Shown piece by piece: positions 1-12,403 of a stretch of DNA of 64,000 nucleotides. The notes beneath the pieces were generated by a model that made no database searches, was not told the DNA's origin, and saw only the letters and a program-made list of their open reading frames with translations. Source of the DNA: Atrichornis clamosus (taxonomy: Eukaryota > Chordata > Aves > Passeriformes > Menuridae); assembly GCA_013400975.1 (NCBI GenBank), contig WBMZ01006351.1:35587-99586 (forward strand), read 5' to 3'. Every line of letters starts with the position of its first letter. Positions within the stretch are counted from its first letter, which is position 1. The translations under genes were made by a program, and so were the position numbers.

Positions 1-545
1 GCCTGTGGAGGAGTGACCCACGCCGCAGCAGTTTGAGGGCTGCTGTGGCCCGTGGGATGGACTGATGTTGCAGCAGTTAGCAGAAGGCTGCTTGTGAGAT
101 GAACTTTCTAAAGGGAGTAGTTCCTGAAGAACTGTCTCCCAGAGGGGACCCCCACAGATGCAGCAGGGGAAAATGACTCCAGTTCTGCAGCAGGAAGAAG
201 CCACAGATGAAGACCTGACCTAAAAAACAAACCCCCATTTTCTGTCTCCCCACATCATTTGGGTAGGAAGGAATGGGAGGAGGGAGTGGGGAGAAAGAAG
301 GTGTTCTCCAAAAGCTCATTTTACTTCTCATTATCCCTTTTCTGTTAGTTTTAGTTTAATAAATTTACTCTTATATCTCTTAATTTGAAGCCTCTCTCGA
401 ATCCTTAATCACAAACCTCATGAACNGAATCCTTAATCACAAACCTCATGAACACTTTGAATTTTTTTTTCTCTCCTCTGTCCAGGTGTGAGGGGGGAGC
501 TAGCCTGGGTAGTTTCTGGCCTCTGGCCAGGCTCAAACCATAACA
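1..545 (+). mobile_element. Avian ERV LTR fragment, truncated by left window edge
   Basis: The stretch resembles the 3' two-thirds of a common avian ERV LTR family and aligns by eye with the complete copy at 54182-55251. Shared landmarks are the T-rich block with TTTAATAAATTTACTC near 354-371, the TCTCCTCTGTCCAG-like stretch near 471-485, the G-rich stretch after it, and an ending resembling CAAACCATAACA near 534-545. It has diverged from the other copy and its 5' end is off the window. It sits in DPYS intron 2, antisense to the gene. An N at 426 interrupts it. Confidence 0.7.
399..453. other. Single-N assembly join with duplicated 27-bp flanks
   Basis: Bases 399-425 and 427-453 are identical over 27 bases, starting GAATCCTTAATC and ending CTCATGAAC, and are separated by one N at 426. 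The other copy of this LTR family shows a single copy of the corresponding segment. The simplest reading is two overlapping contig ends that were not merged. Confidence 0.85.
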
Positions 546-1579
546 AGAGCTACAAAATATCTGACCTTTCTATTTCTTGCAATCTTGGCCTTTAAAAACA
601 GTTAAATTCTTAATATAAACTAGAACATTTCATTGATTTACACCTCCCTAGTTTTATTGGGTGTTTCAGTACAATTGCACCATTGTCTACTAAGGCTGTT
701 TCAAATGCTTATTACTCCATCACAGAATTTATTTCATATCTTTGCCTTAAGTTAGAAGTTGTGGTTAGCCTTTTTTAGCACTTAGTACACAGAATACCAA
801 AGATGTGTTGCTTGCAGAGTGACAGCTTTGGTGCATCAACAAAGATGTTTTAAAAGTTAAAAATTAGAGAAAGTACTCATATATAAAATAGGAATTTGCT
901 TAATATAACTGTGTACTGATGCATAGTTCTCTGAGAATCCAATGTCATCTTGTAAAACATGGGTCACATTCAGATAGGTACCAAGCACCTGAAAAAATAA
1001 TTTATTCAGTAAAGCTTTCAGGCTATCAGCAAACATTCACTTAACAAAGATGATTCTCCCATATGTAAATTCAAAAAAGGTTTTTTAGATTATTTAACAT
1101 TCAATTTACTATAGGTTCCAGTCTTGCTTTACTTAAAGGGGATATTACTGCAGTCACCCAGGAAAAGAAGTCTTCATTTACAAATGAAGTCAAGTGCCAT
1201 ATTTTTCATGTACACCCTTATTAAAAAAAAAAAAAAAATAACACCAAGACTCACCAGGAGTATGAAATATCAAGTGTTCAAGTAACAAAAGGCAAAATTA
1301 TTGTAAATGCCTCTTTCCCCCTCTGGCCTGCCTGGTCTTGGTCTTGCACAACCACTACCTTAACTTTGTGCAGTATTATCCAAAGATATAGACCATCTGC
1401 AGATTTGCTCTATTTTATCAAATACACGCACTCTTAGAAGGGTGTGGGCTATTTCAAATGTTGTTTTTACTCACAAAAACACTAACCATTACACTGCCAG
1501 CACGCTATATTTAGCCTGTGAAGACTAATTCAAAGCAGGTGCACTACCAATTCATGGAATTGAAAACCTTTGTGTCTAC

Positions 1580-1738
1580 CTGGTTGCTCCACCACGTAAC
1601 TGCCACATGCAGCGAATAATCACAGCAGACTTTAGGGTCTGCCCAGCTTTTCCAGGTATCAAAGGCTTCAGTAAGAGAACAACCTTTCTGAGGGATGGCA
1701 AAGTCTATGATCATTGTGGTTCCTCCTGCTATAGCAGC
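1580..1738 (-). CDS. DPYS: DPYS coding exon 2 (residues 91-143)
   Basis: This 159-nt, phase-0 exon encodes 53 residues beginning [19 protein letters not shown] and ending VTWWSNQ. It continues the catalytic barrel after the HxH motif and is nearly the same as mammalian DPYS. The acceptor AG is at 1740-1739 after a pyrimidine run, and the donor CAG|GTAGAC is at 1579. The next exon, which would begin in the family with a VKEEM-like sequence and carry the carboxylated lysine, is not in the window. The surrounding open frame (about 1544-1933) includes intron sequence at both ends and should not be taken as the protein. Confidence 0.96.
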
Positions 1739-4185
1739 CTGAAAAGAAAAAAGTTGATATTTAGCAATCAGAAAGAATGCAAATTTCCTCCCACCCTCTC
1801 CCACTCCCTTACAACAATTAATCTTGATACACTGAAAAGCCAAAAGCCACTGAGGCATTTCCCTGAGTAAAGTCCAGACTTGAAAAATGATTGTAGAGAT
1901 TAATTTCATCTGTTTTGAGAGAAATGTTCTCAAAAAGGTATTCAGGAGAATGCTGGTGAAATTCTCAGGCTGAAGGAAAAGCTTTTGAACATGTATTAAA
2001 ACTTATCAAAGATTTGGAGATGAGTCTGTAGCTTTCATGTATCAGTGAGTTTTCTTAAGTGTGAAGAACCACTGAGAAAGAAGAGCACCAGAAGACCACA
2101 GCCAACTTGAGAAATGCTTCCTCAGAGTCTATGCAGAAGAAAAAACAAGCCTGTGTAACAGGGAAGTTAAGGGGTAAATACACACTAACAAAAAATCTCC
2201 CAACAAATTGAGTCTGAAAATACAATGTGAAAATCCCAAAATTATTATCTAACACCAAAAGTTTTAAAAGTGCTTTAAAATTGCTTTTGTTACTAACAGG
2301 TGTCACTTAGTAAAACTGTATGGCAAGTTTTTAAACAGAATGAGGTATTTACATCTTCCAGAGAAATATTTTCAAGTAAATAAACAAACTAAGACTTTAT
2401 TTTATAGATGTATGATGATCAAAGATTGTTTTTAACCAATAATTTTCACTCTCCTTTACGGACAATTGAATTATTACTTTTCGTTTTCCTTTGGAGGATC
2501 TTTGTTAGTCACTAACAGATGCCAGATCCTTGACTAAAAGAAATTGATCCAATAGAGATATTCCTTTGTTGAAATTGTTGCTCTCTTCCAAATTAGCAAA
2601 AGAAATCCTCTCTATTGCTCTGAACAACATCCCTTTGCAAAATACAGGTACAACCAATTCAGATCAAAATATACACAGTTCAAATTCATGCTATATTTTT
2701 CTACAACAATCAGTCTCTTTCTTCCTTCTCTTCACTTGGAATTCAGAAAGAAAATTATAAATATGTCAGTATATTTTGCAAAAAGAGAAGTTTTGAGAGT
2801 GACATAAATATTTGTAAGTCTGTGATGAATTGAGCAAAATATTTTCTCCAAGAAAAGGTGTTTGAACTGTCAAATATTTTTCAACAAGAGTGATTGACTT
2901 ATTTGTTAAACAGGATTTAGAATTAAAGATATTTATAAACTTCAAGAAAAAAAATGTCATGGGTTCCACAACTCCACTCAAAATCTCTCTTCATTCCTTA
3001 TATCTTTTTCCCCCCCCTCAATTTGTAAAGAGATGTGCCTTTACTTATTCAACTGAATGGGTAAGTCTTAGGTAATCACTGTAGCATATTTTGCAATAGT
3101 TGGAACACAGCTTTGTCTCCCTGATTTCTTGCCAAAATATTTGTCAGATGATGACCTTCAGTAAATAGCTCTAAACACTTTCCACACTTTGACCTAGGTT
3201 AAGAAGATCCACAATATCTAACTTTTTGACATCTGATCACTAAACTGGATCTAGAATCTTCTTGTAGGCACTGAAATGACTATCTGGACATTCTGTTGTG
3301 TGTATGCACCCTCTGTTTTGCTTCCCTGTCCAGTACCTCAAAGAGTTACTAAAAAAAGTCTTAAAAACTAACTATCTTCTGCTTTTCAGTAAACCCCAGT
3401 TCTGCTGTGAGAGGAACTGGATATGAGCCTCTGTGAAGGTGCTGGCTAACAGACAAGCCAAGTAGGACAATGTGATTCTGTCTGTAAACTCAGGATTTCA
3501 GCCTGCACAGCAAAGCTCTTAGAAAAGTACCTTGAAAATTTTGAGGAGCTCTGTATTGTAACCATATGGAGATGATGCATAATACTGTTAATATGAGTAA
3601 TCGACACACTATTCACATGCAGGGAATATAATGAAATCAGCTAAAAAGCAGATCCCCCCCCCACTCCAAGTGTAAAAGTGAGATAAATTAGGTACTTTTA
3701 GAAAGCATATTTGAACTGGATTTTCACTGAAAGACACAGTAAGCTCCCAAGTGGATGACAGAAGAAAAGCCTGCATTCCCCAATGCTAACAGAGGACAAA
3801 GATCAGATTACCACAGATGTGCTCCAATGACACTGGGGAATTAAACTGTTGCTTTCGTTAACCTTTGCTCAGAAAAGCATGAAGCTTGATGCACATACCA
3901 ATACACATTGTAGTCTGCATGCTGACAGCCAGGGTAAATGCCTGCCCTTAACACTTGACCCCTGTAGCCAGAATAGTTTCAGAAGGAACCCAAATAACAT
4001 ACTAGTTGAGGGTGGACCTCTGAGTACCCCAACTGCTTTATGACAATGTCCCAGTCAAAGGGACAGGAACAATTACCCGTTCTTGATTCACACTCTATTC
4101 TCTTCGATAAGTAATACTGAATAACCAGCAGATACCCCTCTCTGAGAAATCCCAGATGCACACACAGACAGATATGTGCACCCAC
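1739..4185 (-). other. DPYS: DPYS intron 1
   Basis: A 2.4-kb AT-rich intron bounded by GTGGGT (donor, right end) and TTTTCAG (acceptor, left end). I saw no repeat, RNA gene or additional coding exon in it. Short open frames here lack codon-level similarity to anything I recognise. Confidence 0.85.
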
Positions 4186-4455
4186 CTTGGTTCCAGTATA
4201 GAAGTCATCTTTTGACTTGCTGCCCATAAAAGGGAACTCCATGTGTGTGTGAGTGTCGATGCCCCCAGGGATCACCAGCTTGTTGGTCGCATCCAGCACA
4301 ACGAGTCCAGTCAAGGGCTCTGGGTTTAGGTTTGGTCCCACTTGCTGCACCACTCCACCTTCCACATACACATCAGCCACCACAGAGAGGTCATCATTCA
4401 CAACTTTTCCCCCCTTGATCAAAAGTCTCTGCTGAGCCTGGTTTTGGGGTGGCAT
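4186..4455 (-). CDS. DPYS: DPYS coding exon 1 (residues 1-90)
   Basis: This exon encodes the N-terminal beta-sandwich strand region and the start of the amidohydrolase barrel. The ATG at 4455-4453 has G at -3. The protein starts [16 protein letters not shown], close in length to human DPYS, where conservation begins at the RLLI/GG block. His69 and His71, in the sequence GGIDTHTH, are the zinc-binding HxH pair of the dihydropyrimidinase/hydantoinase family. The frame stays open past 4186, but that extension is intron read-through: the GT donor follows Lys90 at 4185-4184 and similarity to the family stops there. Upstream transcribed sequence is not delimited, because no TATA box or clear start site was recognised. 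Confidence 0.96.
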
Positions 4456-5700
4456 GCCAGCCTTGCAGGTGAGACTGAGGCCTCAACTCAGAAAGTTGCT
4501 CTGGCCTGAGAGTACTTCACTGCCCACCCTCCTCCCAAAGCAGCAGTTATCTTCAAATGGCCCTAAACACACAAATCACTGTGCTCTTTAAACAGACACT
4601 GGAGGAACTGCCCCCTCTGCCCCTGGCGGCTCCACCTCCCACTGGATGGGAGTGGAGCACTGGCATTGGGCCCTTTCTGCTCTGGACTCTGCCTGGCAAA
4701 GCTAACCAGGCTTTCAGGGGATCTGAGGCATTCTCATGGCACTCGCTACAGCCTGCCCTGTGCATCTGGGGGTTTGCAACATGCTGGGCTACTTTGAAAA
4801 CGGGGCCATTTATCACCTTGTGATGTCCTAAGGCAACTCAAGCTCTTAGCACCCATATTTGAGGAAACCGAGGGTAACCTGAGCTCTCCCAGAAGAGGCC
4901 AGGAGGCCCAAGGGTGACCTGAGCTCCCTGCAGCCATGTCTGGGGAGCCTGTGGGTCCTGCCTGTGCAGAGGAACAGGCAGAGCACAGGGCTATGGTGGT
5001 CCAAGCATTGCACGCTTCTCAGCCAAGATGGCGGGGTCCACTCTGCGGCCACAGACCAAGCCACTGCCAGAGTACAGTATCCACCAGGAACACCTCCCGA
5101 GCTGTTTCTCAAAAGGTTTGGGACACACAGCCCTCAGGATCCAAACACAGCTTCCACCTGTGCCCAAAATGACACTACTTGGACAACACTCTGGCCTGAG
5201 GGGGAAGCCAGGGGTGTGTGCCAAGGTCCATGTGAAAATCACTTTCAGCAGCTGATGCCCTGCTCCATCTGCCCCACAGCCCTGCTGTGCCTGCCCAGCA
5301 GGCCTGGCCTGTGCTCCCCTCACCTCCCACACCGCTGCCCATACAACCACTGCTGGCCTTAGCCACATCCCCCAGGCTGTGCCGGCCCCTCACATCTCCC
5401 TGCCCAGAGGGGCCCTTCCCGAGGGCCAGGGAAAAGGGAAAGTCAGGGACTCCCACAGTGGGTTTCTCACAGAGCTGGTGTGACCTTGGCAAGGAGATGC
5501 AGCTTGTGGATTTCAGAATATAGACCTGGAAAAAGAGATGGGAAAGTAAAATGAACACAACTGAAAACTGAGCTAAAAGCTTGGAGCAGAAGAGGAAAGA
5601 CCTGATCTGTACCATCTCAGAGGCACCAGTTTCTATGAAATTTTCCCACTCCTCTCCTCCCATAAACCTGGGTTTGCACACTCAGCAGTGACACTGCTCA
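4456..5700. other. GC-richer region immediately upstream of DPYS
   Basis: This block is clearly more GC-rich than its surroundings and should hold the DPYS proximal promoter and any 5' UTR. I see no TATA box at a sensible distance from the ATG. Visible details are a YY1-like AAGATGGCGG at 5025-5034 and a near-duplicate 16-mer, AGGGTAACCTGAGCTC (4871-4886) and AGGGTGACCTGAGCTC (4911-4926), each containing a TGACCT- or TAACCT-type nuclear-receptor half-site. Several overlapping open frames on both strands (up to 168 codons) are what GC-rich DNA produces by chance; none resembles a known protein. Promoter function is inferred from position only. Confidence 0.4.
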
Positions 5701-7216
5701 AGCATGTCCCTAAATCTGCTGAGCATCTGCATCTTCATCCCCTCACCTCTTCCAGTTCAGTGACGATGGCTTCAGCAAACAGTACATCATCTCTGAGGGC
5801 TGTGAGAGGGTGAACACATACAGTACCAAAAAGCCACTTAGACAAATGACACAAAATCTGGAAAAAACTCACCTTCCCATTAGTGTGTCACCTTTGTTCC
5901 CTCCCTCATGATGGGTAGGAAAGCAGTACTATACATTTGCCTTTCTATCTGCTCATCTCAAAATATCATCTTACACCTCACCTTTGTGCGGTGGGACAGA
6001 GATCCACTGGGATTCATGGCATGATACAGCAACAGATCAGGTTAAAATTCATTTGGAAAAGCAGTTTCACGTCGTATAAATGAAGTGACTTTTGTTAAGT
6101 TAGGGGAGGGGGTAGCACAGGCAGAGGTTCATTTGATCATGTGCAGTCATGTGGGGTGCAGCAGTCAAGTTCATATGCCCATCCCAATGGATATTTAGTG
6201 ATTTGATGTAGAACAACATCAACAGATTTTTCAGTATTTATTGGCAAGGTGACTTCACCCTGAAGTTTCAGCACCACTTCAGTGTCTAAACTGCCAACCT
6301 AGAATAGTCACTTTCTTGCCAATTCTCCCTGGCAAATGATTACTATTTTCTACAAAAGCAGTTTCTACATGACAAGCCTAGATAGTCACCTCTGAGTATG
6401 CCCTTGGTCTAGTGGCACCGGTAAAGTGTTCCTGCTCAAACCCTTCTGCCAAACTGGGCAGAGGGAGATTTGAAGGCAGTTCAGCCACATCACAGCTACA
6501 TCACATCACAATTACGGTGCACACCAGGATATCCAATTCCCTTTTTGTGTTTGTTCCACAGGGAAAAAGCTGCTATGACTTTGACACCTAAATGCATGAA
6601 GAGTAGCACAGCTCAAAGTCCTATTTATGTCTGTTTCTGAATGACAACAGGCTTGAGCTGCTTCCCCACTTCTCATTTCCTCCTGTCTAATTTAGACTTT
6701 GTGGCTCCTACTCTTAAAGTGCCTAAACCCTCCTATCTGTAACTTCATGCCCAACTCAGAACTGCAGAGCTGCCCACAAACCAGCAACTTAATGTCTTAA
6801 AATGCTGTGCCTAGAAAAACCGAATTTATCCCACAGGTGGTTTTGAACACATTAAACAAGGTATTGCTACATAACAAGATTCTGTCTAAGCAGCTCCTTT
6901 GTTTAATCCATTTGGACCAACAAGTTGTATTTACATATATTTGGTAAATATTTAATATTTCACAGCTCAGCTGTCCCTGGAAAAAATAGCCTGAAATACT
7001 GCCAGTGGAACAGAAATAATCCATGTAATACTGTGAGAAGACAACTAGTCCTATATTCTTAGTGATCACTGAATATCTATTGCTGCTGCACAGGGGTTTT
7101 GCCTGCTAATTGACTTTATAATCTTCACTCACCCACAAAACATTTTACTTTTTTGTCCTTTTCTTTGCACAGTTTAAAACAAATCTTTGCTCTGTAAGCA
7201 GTATTTAACTCTGCAT
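5701..7216. other. Intergenic DNA, DPYS-LRP12, nothing recognised
   Basis: AT-rich unique-looking sequence. No exon, RNA gene or clear repeat was recognised. Confidence 0.6.
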
Positions 7217-7789
7217 TGCTCTAGTGGTTTGGGCTGGCAGATAGTTAAACTCTGTCATAGTAGCTGCAATTGTAGTAGCTGCTCTGTGTTTTGCATCTGT
7301 GCTGAAAAGTGTTTGTTGGTAAAAGGGAACTTTTCATTACTGCTGAGCAGCACTTGCACTGTGTCAAGCACTTTTCTGCTTCTCATATTGCCCTGCCAGT
7401 GAGGAGGCTGGGGATGCACAAGATATTGGAAGGGGACACAGCCAGGACCCCAACTGACCACAGGGATACCCCAGACCATATGGTGTCATGCTCAGCATAT
7501 AAAGCTGAGGAAAGGAGGAGGATGGGGAGGGACATTCTGCATATATGCCATTTGTCTTCCCAAGTCACCATTAGCAGATGATGGAGTCCTGCTTTCCTGG
7601 AGATGGCAGAACATCTGCCTGCCCCTGGGAAGTTGGGAATGATTTTGTTTTGCTTTGCTTGCAAGTGCAGATTTTACTTTACCTATTCAACTGTCATTAT
7701 CTCAAACCCATGAGTTTTCACACTATCACTCTTACGATTTGATGGAGTGAGCGGCTGTGATCAAATGCCAGCTGGGCTTAAACCTGTTA
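7217..7789 (+). mobile_element. Avian ERV LTR (about 570 bp) in the DPYS-LRP12 intergenic region
   Basis: The segment follows, in order, the landmarks of a very common avian ERV LTR: GGTTTGGGCTGG near the start, GCTGAGCAGCACTTG (7342-7356), CTGCCAGTGAGGAGGCTGGGG, GGGGACACAGCCAGGAC, GGTGTCATGCTCAGCATATAAA (the LTR promoter TATA near 7496-7502), TTGTCTTCCCAAGT, CCTGCTTTCCTGGAGATGG, GAGTGAGCGGCTG, and an end resembling GCTTAAACCTGTTA. Both ends have decayed and no target-site duplication is visible, so the borders are approximate. It is a solo LTR; no internal retroviral sequence adjoins it. It points opposite to both genes. Confidence 0.8.
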
Positions 7790-10700
7790 GGAAACCTTTA
7801 CTCATGCTAAAATACCACATGGTAACTCGATGATTTGAGAGACCTTGCAGAAAGTCTCCCCGGACTCACAAATACGAAGTTGAATCATATGCTAATGCTT
7901 CTGTTGTCTGTAGCAAAGCAAATAATCCTAGAAATCTAAACATGGAATGTCTTGTTTAGTGTAGCTGTCATGGAAGTACAATTTTAAGTTTGCTCAGTAG
8001 CCTAACAATTAACTGATTTCATCTCAAGAATCCTGAAGAAAATCCAATCCACATCTATGATTTACTAAACGAAAATAATTTAGCAAATTTAGGAATTTGC
8101 AAGAACCAGACGACTGAAGTTTGGAACATCCAGCAGACCTTGAGGACGTGTTCTAGAAGTTACTATAATGCCGACACAATCAATTTAAAGTCTTCTGAGA
8201 CACACACATATTCACCCACCTCCCCCTGAAACATTTAACTGCCACCTCCCCACATAAAATGCTATTAATTTTTAACTTCTGCTTTAATTATCCCATCTTA
8301 TTCTTATTTTCCCTTTGCTTCCATGTTCACATTCTTCCTAAAACACTATTTCTGAAAAGCTCTTCTATTATCACTCATTCTTCAGCTTTTTCTTAACCTA
8401 AGGACTCTTACTGACATTAAACTTCAAATTAAAGTTGGTAAAGCTGACATGTATCTCAAAATGCAGGAGATGCAGACAAATAGGCTTTTGAACAAACAAT
8501 AAAGACATTTTGTGAGGAAATTAGAGATTGATAATGAGCAATGGGAATAAAACTCAGCTAATGAAGATGTGTTATTAATAATATTTTCTATCTTTGACAA
8601 CTTTCCTCCAAGGAAGAAAGACTGGATCATGAACCACATTTGCAGTATGAGAAAATAATAAAAAAGATACCAACTACTTTCAGTAATGTTGGATAAAGCA
8701 CTAGGTTTTAGAGAATTGACACAAGTATGTGTCAGTTTGGGGTGAAATCTGGATTTGTAGAAAGGAAAGAATGGTTATCTTTTCCCATACTCAGAAAGTC
8801 AGGAGGACTTCGAATACTCACTAGGCATTTCTCTGCAACTCCTATAAAGAATCCATAATACCTATTCACCTGGGATTTACTTTCACACTCCTCTGCAGTG
8901 AGAATTTAATACTCATTCAATAAAATCAGATGGTCTACATGTAATTGCACCTGGAAAGTCTTTGTAACTGTGAGACCAGTCAGGTGCCCCTTGTGAAAAC
9001 CTCACTATTTTCAGAAGGCTGGTGCTGACTACGTTCATGAGATGGATTTGCAGACACAAACAAGTGGTGATGTTTCAAAATCTAATCTCTAAAGTCTTCT
9101 TCAGTTGTAAAAGTTTTCCAAAAGTAGCAAGCATGCCCCACTGGTTTTCTATAAAACAAGGCAAAAAGTATTATGAAAGGAGTTCAATCATCTAGTTTAA
9201 TGTTGCCTGCACAATTACAAATATGCTCTCCTAAGTACTGGGCCACATCTAAGATTCTAGTGCCACTCTTTCTCCAAATGCGTTGGCAGTGATGCTGCAG
9301 CCCATCGGCACCCAGCCTTGGGTCCCACAAGTGTGACACAAAGGAAGGCAGCCAAAGCTCTGCATGTGCTGAAGACCATCCTACTTTTTAAAGCAACAAT
9401 AGGTAGTGACTGTTCTCGCTCATTTTCATAAGGCCAAGTGCCCCTTCCTCCTTGATCAACACAAATGATGGACCACACACAGTACAACCAATCAAGAGAA
9501 AAGAATGACGAGGAACCCAGAAGAGCATCCAAGAAACCCTAATACTGTCCTCTTTCCTCTTTTCACTATTCATTGGCTCAATAAGGGTACAATAAAATAT
9601 CCACTTTCTAAATATCTGTGAGGCAGTTCAACTCAGGCATTGAGGTTCTAAGTCTCAGAATGTTCCAGGAAAAAAGACTCATCATACCTGTCAGTCACTT
9701 CCTGGTGGATAATCTCAGTCAAAGAAAGTAAGTTCTTAGGTGGGATTTTTCCAAACTCCAAGAAATATAACCACAAAAGCACAGAGATTACCTATCTTTG
9801 GAAACTTATTTTCACTAACGCATTATGTAGAAAGACACCGCAAAATACTAGCCATATTTTCTCCAACTCTCAAAATCAACATCTCTCTAGTGAAGCATGA
9901 AATCAGAACTGTAACTGCTGGCCAACACAGTAGGTGAGAGAAAGCAAAACTGAACATCTCTATTCCTTGCCGTGCCATTGCAGAAATATGATGTCCGTTT
10001 GTGACATTCCTCACTATCCTGTATATTGCTCCTGTTTTTCCTCTGGTGCACCAAAACCAGTTCCTCCAACTGTGTCTGTCAAAGGTGGTTCCACAGAAAA
10101 GACAACAGATTTAAATCAATCAATTTTACCAATTGTTTTATTTTATACACCTGGAGAAGCAGCTAAACCTATTTCTTCATTTCTGTTGGCATACCTTTAG
10201 AGGCATGATTATTTAACTGGAAAGGTACAAATGCAATTCTACTAAACCTCTGTAACACCACAAGTCAATGCTGTGATGAAATCTGAGATTTCTGCTCTGA
10301 ATTCAGATACCAGCCTCTGTTAAATAATATGCGCCATGTATGCTTCTTTCAGAGATAATTTCCTTCTTCCTTAAAACAAATTTATTTCTTTGTCCTTTAC
10401 ATTTTGCGTAAGAAACCATTATTACTTGTTAGGAAGTGCACACTGAACCAGAACTCCTCCTTTCTTTCTCTTATACATTCCTGATTTGACATGTCCTACT
10501 CGTTCTGACTTATTTTTGGGATGGTCTCCCACAATTGGTTGTCTCAAAAAACAAATCCTTTGTGCAATGCAATATATTAAGAGTTATATTCCTTTAGAGT
10601 TTCTAGTCTGTTTTATTACAACCCTTCCATCATCCAAATTCAAAATCCAGTGACACATATTTTCATCTTACTTTTTTTTCTTCCTGTGGTTTCCACACCT

Positions 10701-12403
10701 TTCTTTCCTGCACAATCAACCTACAGGGGAACTGTAATCTGGAAAAATATCTTAATCTGAAAAGCTTCATGAAATTTGAATCTTTCCTTTGGTTCCTTGA
10801 TAATATGATCCAACTTGGTCAGAAGGAGAAATTAATGCTGGTAGCTAAACTCTTCTGCTAGATTTCAGTGTGCGTGTAGAAATATTACAAACACTAATTT
10901 GTGCCTGGATATTCACAAAGATTAGCTAAATTTTGTTTACCCTAAATGCCCTTTCTCAAAATGTGATTAGGAATCACTAACCAAGACTGCTCATAGAGCG
11001 AAGTCTCTTATTTTCTCAGTCAGTGATATGGGAAGTCCTGTCTATCTGAATTCTTAGATAATGCTTGTTTAGTGAATACTACATTCTCTTCCCCCAAGTT
11101 ACTATTCACCATAGACGACAGTGGGTTCTGCATATGAACAGAAGCCTCAACTACACATATTGACGTGAGTGTTGTGCTATAGAACTTCTCTGCACCAAGT
11201 CCAATAATTATGGACTTTACTTTGATGAGGGAAAACTAACTACAACAGCGAAACCCCAGTGAAGGATAGAAAGGAAAGAGTTTTAACTATCGATTTGCTT
11301 ACCTCTCCATACTTCTGATGACTTGGCAAAGGGACAAGACAGACTTCTCCCTTATCATTTTAGAACACATCCCACTTTGGGCAATTGAATTGTAGCTGAT
11401 GTCCTGGAGCTCAGTTACCAACTGCTTGTTTTCAGAAACCCACAAAGGGGGAAGAAAAGAGATACAGTCCAAAAAACACCAAAAACTGACAGAACACACT
11501 TCACAAAAAGCTTCATCACAACTAGATGAAGATTAAAGCTTTTGACTTAAACCAAGATTTATGGGAAATGTGCAGCACTTCCTCAGGACACCTGCTGGAG
11601 TCAAATAGCTATAGGAGAATTAAACACTTTTCAGAAAGGAAGCAAAAACTCATCCCAATAGAAAAGTCGTGATTAGATCTGCAGTGACTATGTAATATAT
11701 AGAGACTTCACTGAAACAGTATTTGTGTCCCAACTTGAACTTGATTTCCCTAGGCTGAATCCAAGCTTTGACACAAGTTCATGCTTTGGCATTTCGATAG
11801 GAAGCGGAACAAATAATACTGTAATGAATTCCAGCATCCTCTCCAGGAACCCATTTTGAAAGAACAGTTATCAGCAACACTTGCTGAACTTGTACTGAAA
11901 ATGAACTTATTTTGGAAACAAAACAAGCCCTTGCAGCATCCGAAGCTCAGTCAGCTCCCATAATGTTTCAGTACAAATAAAATGACAAAGAAAGTGTGAT
12001 AAGTGAAAAAGAACAATGACAAACGCTTTCCATGCTTAAAAAGCTTTTACATGAGAAGAAAACTTGCCTCACAATAACCTACATTCTTCAAAGCTTTCAG
12101 ATGAAAGTGATTTATTACAGAAAACAAGATATTTCCACAGTAAATGATTTTGACTTTTGTTCAAAATGCCCTAGTATTGTAGCACAGCTAAATCATGAAT
12201 CAATTTAACAAAACACTAATTCAAGCTCTCCAGAATAAAAAGAAACAGGGTAATAATGACTTATCAGAAGCCTCAGTAAAACCAAACTGAAAAAATGCAA
12301 CCCAAATCACTCATATGTTACTCAAAAGAAGAACTGATCACCCCTCTTAGTATCATTAAATAAAAAAATCACTGCAACAAATTCGCCTCATACAAATATG
12401 AAT
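7790..12403. other. Intergenic DNA between the ERV LTR and the LRP12 3' end, nothing recognised
   Basis: AT-rich sequence with only short chance open frames on both strands. No exon, RNA gene or interspersed repeat could be supported. Part of it near 12404 could be transcribed as an extended LRP12 3' UTR. Confidence 0.55.

Larger units (their letters stand above)
1..1579 (-). other. DPYS: DPYS intron 2 (partial)
   Basis: Only the donor-side part of this intron is present. Its left part is occupied by an LTR-derived repeat (1-545) that contains an assembly gap. The remainder (546-1579) is AT-rich, with an A-run of about 16 bases at 1223-1238, and shows nothing else recognisable. Confidence 0.8.
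1..4455 (-). other. DPYS: DPYS gene, 5' part (coding exons 1-2; continues beyond left edge)
   Basis: Dihydropyrimidinase is the cytosolic zinc amidohydrolase that opens the ring of dihydrouracil and dihydrothymine, the second step of pyrimidine breakdown. Two exons are visible here, encoding residues 1-143 of a protein that is 519 residues long in human. The splice sites are canonical and both exons are phase 0: the donor after Lys90 reads AAG|GTGGGT and the exon 2 acceptor reads TTTTCAG|GCT. The joined peptide matches mammalian DPYS closely, including the HxH metal motif and the block around [19 protein letters not shown]. The carboxylated lysine and the other metal ligands are encoded by later exons outside the window. 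LRP12 lies upstream on the same strand. Confidence 0.96.

Noticed and set aside
399..453. A true 27-bp tandem duplication
   Set aside because: The single N between exact copies points to an assembly join, not biology.
5175..5681. 168-codon minus-strand open frame upstream of DPYS
   Set aside because: It lies in a GC-rich block where several frames are open at once on both strands. It has no recognisable domain or splice support.
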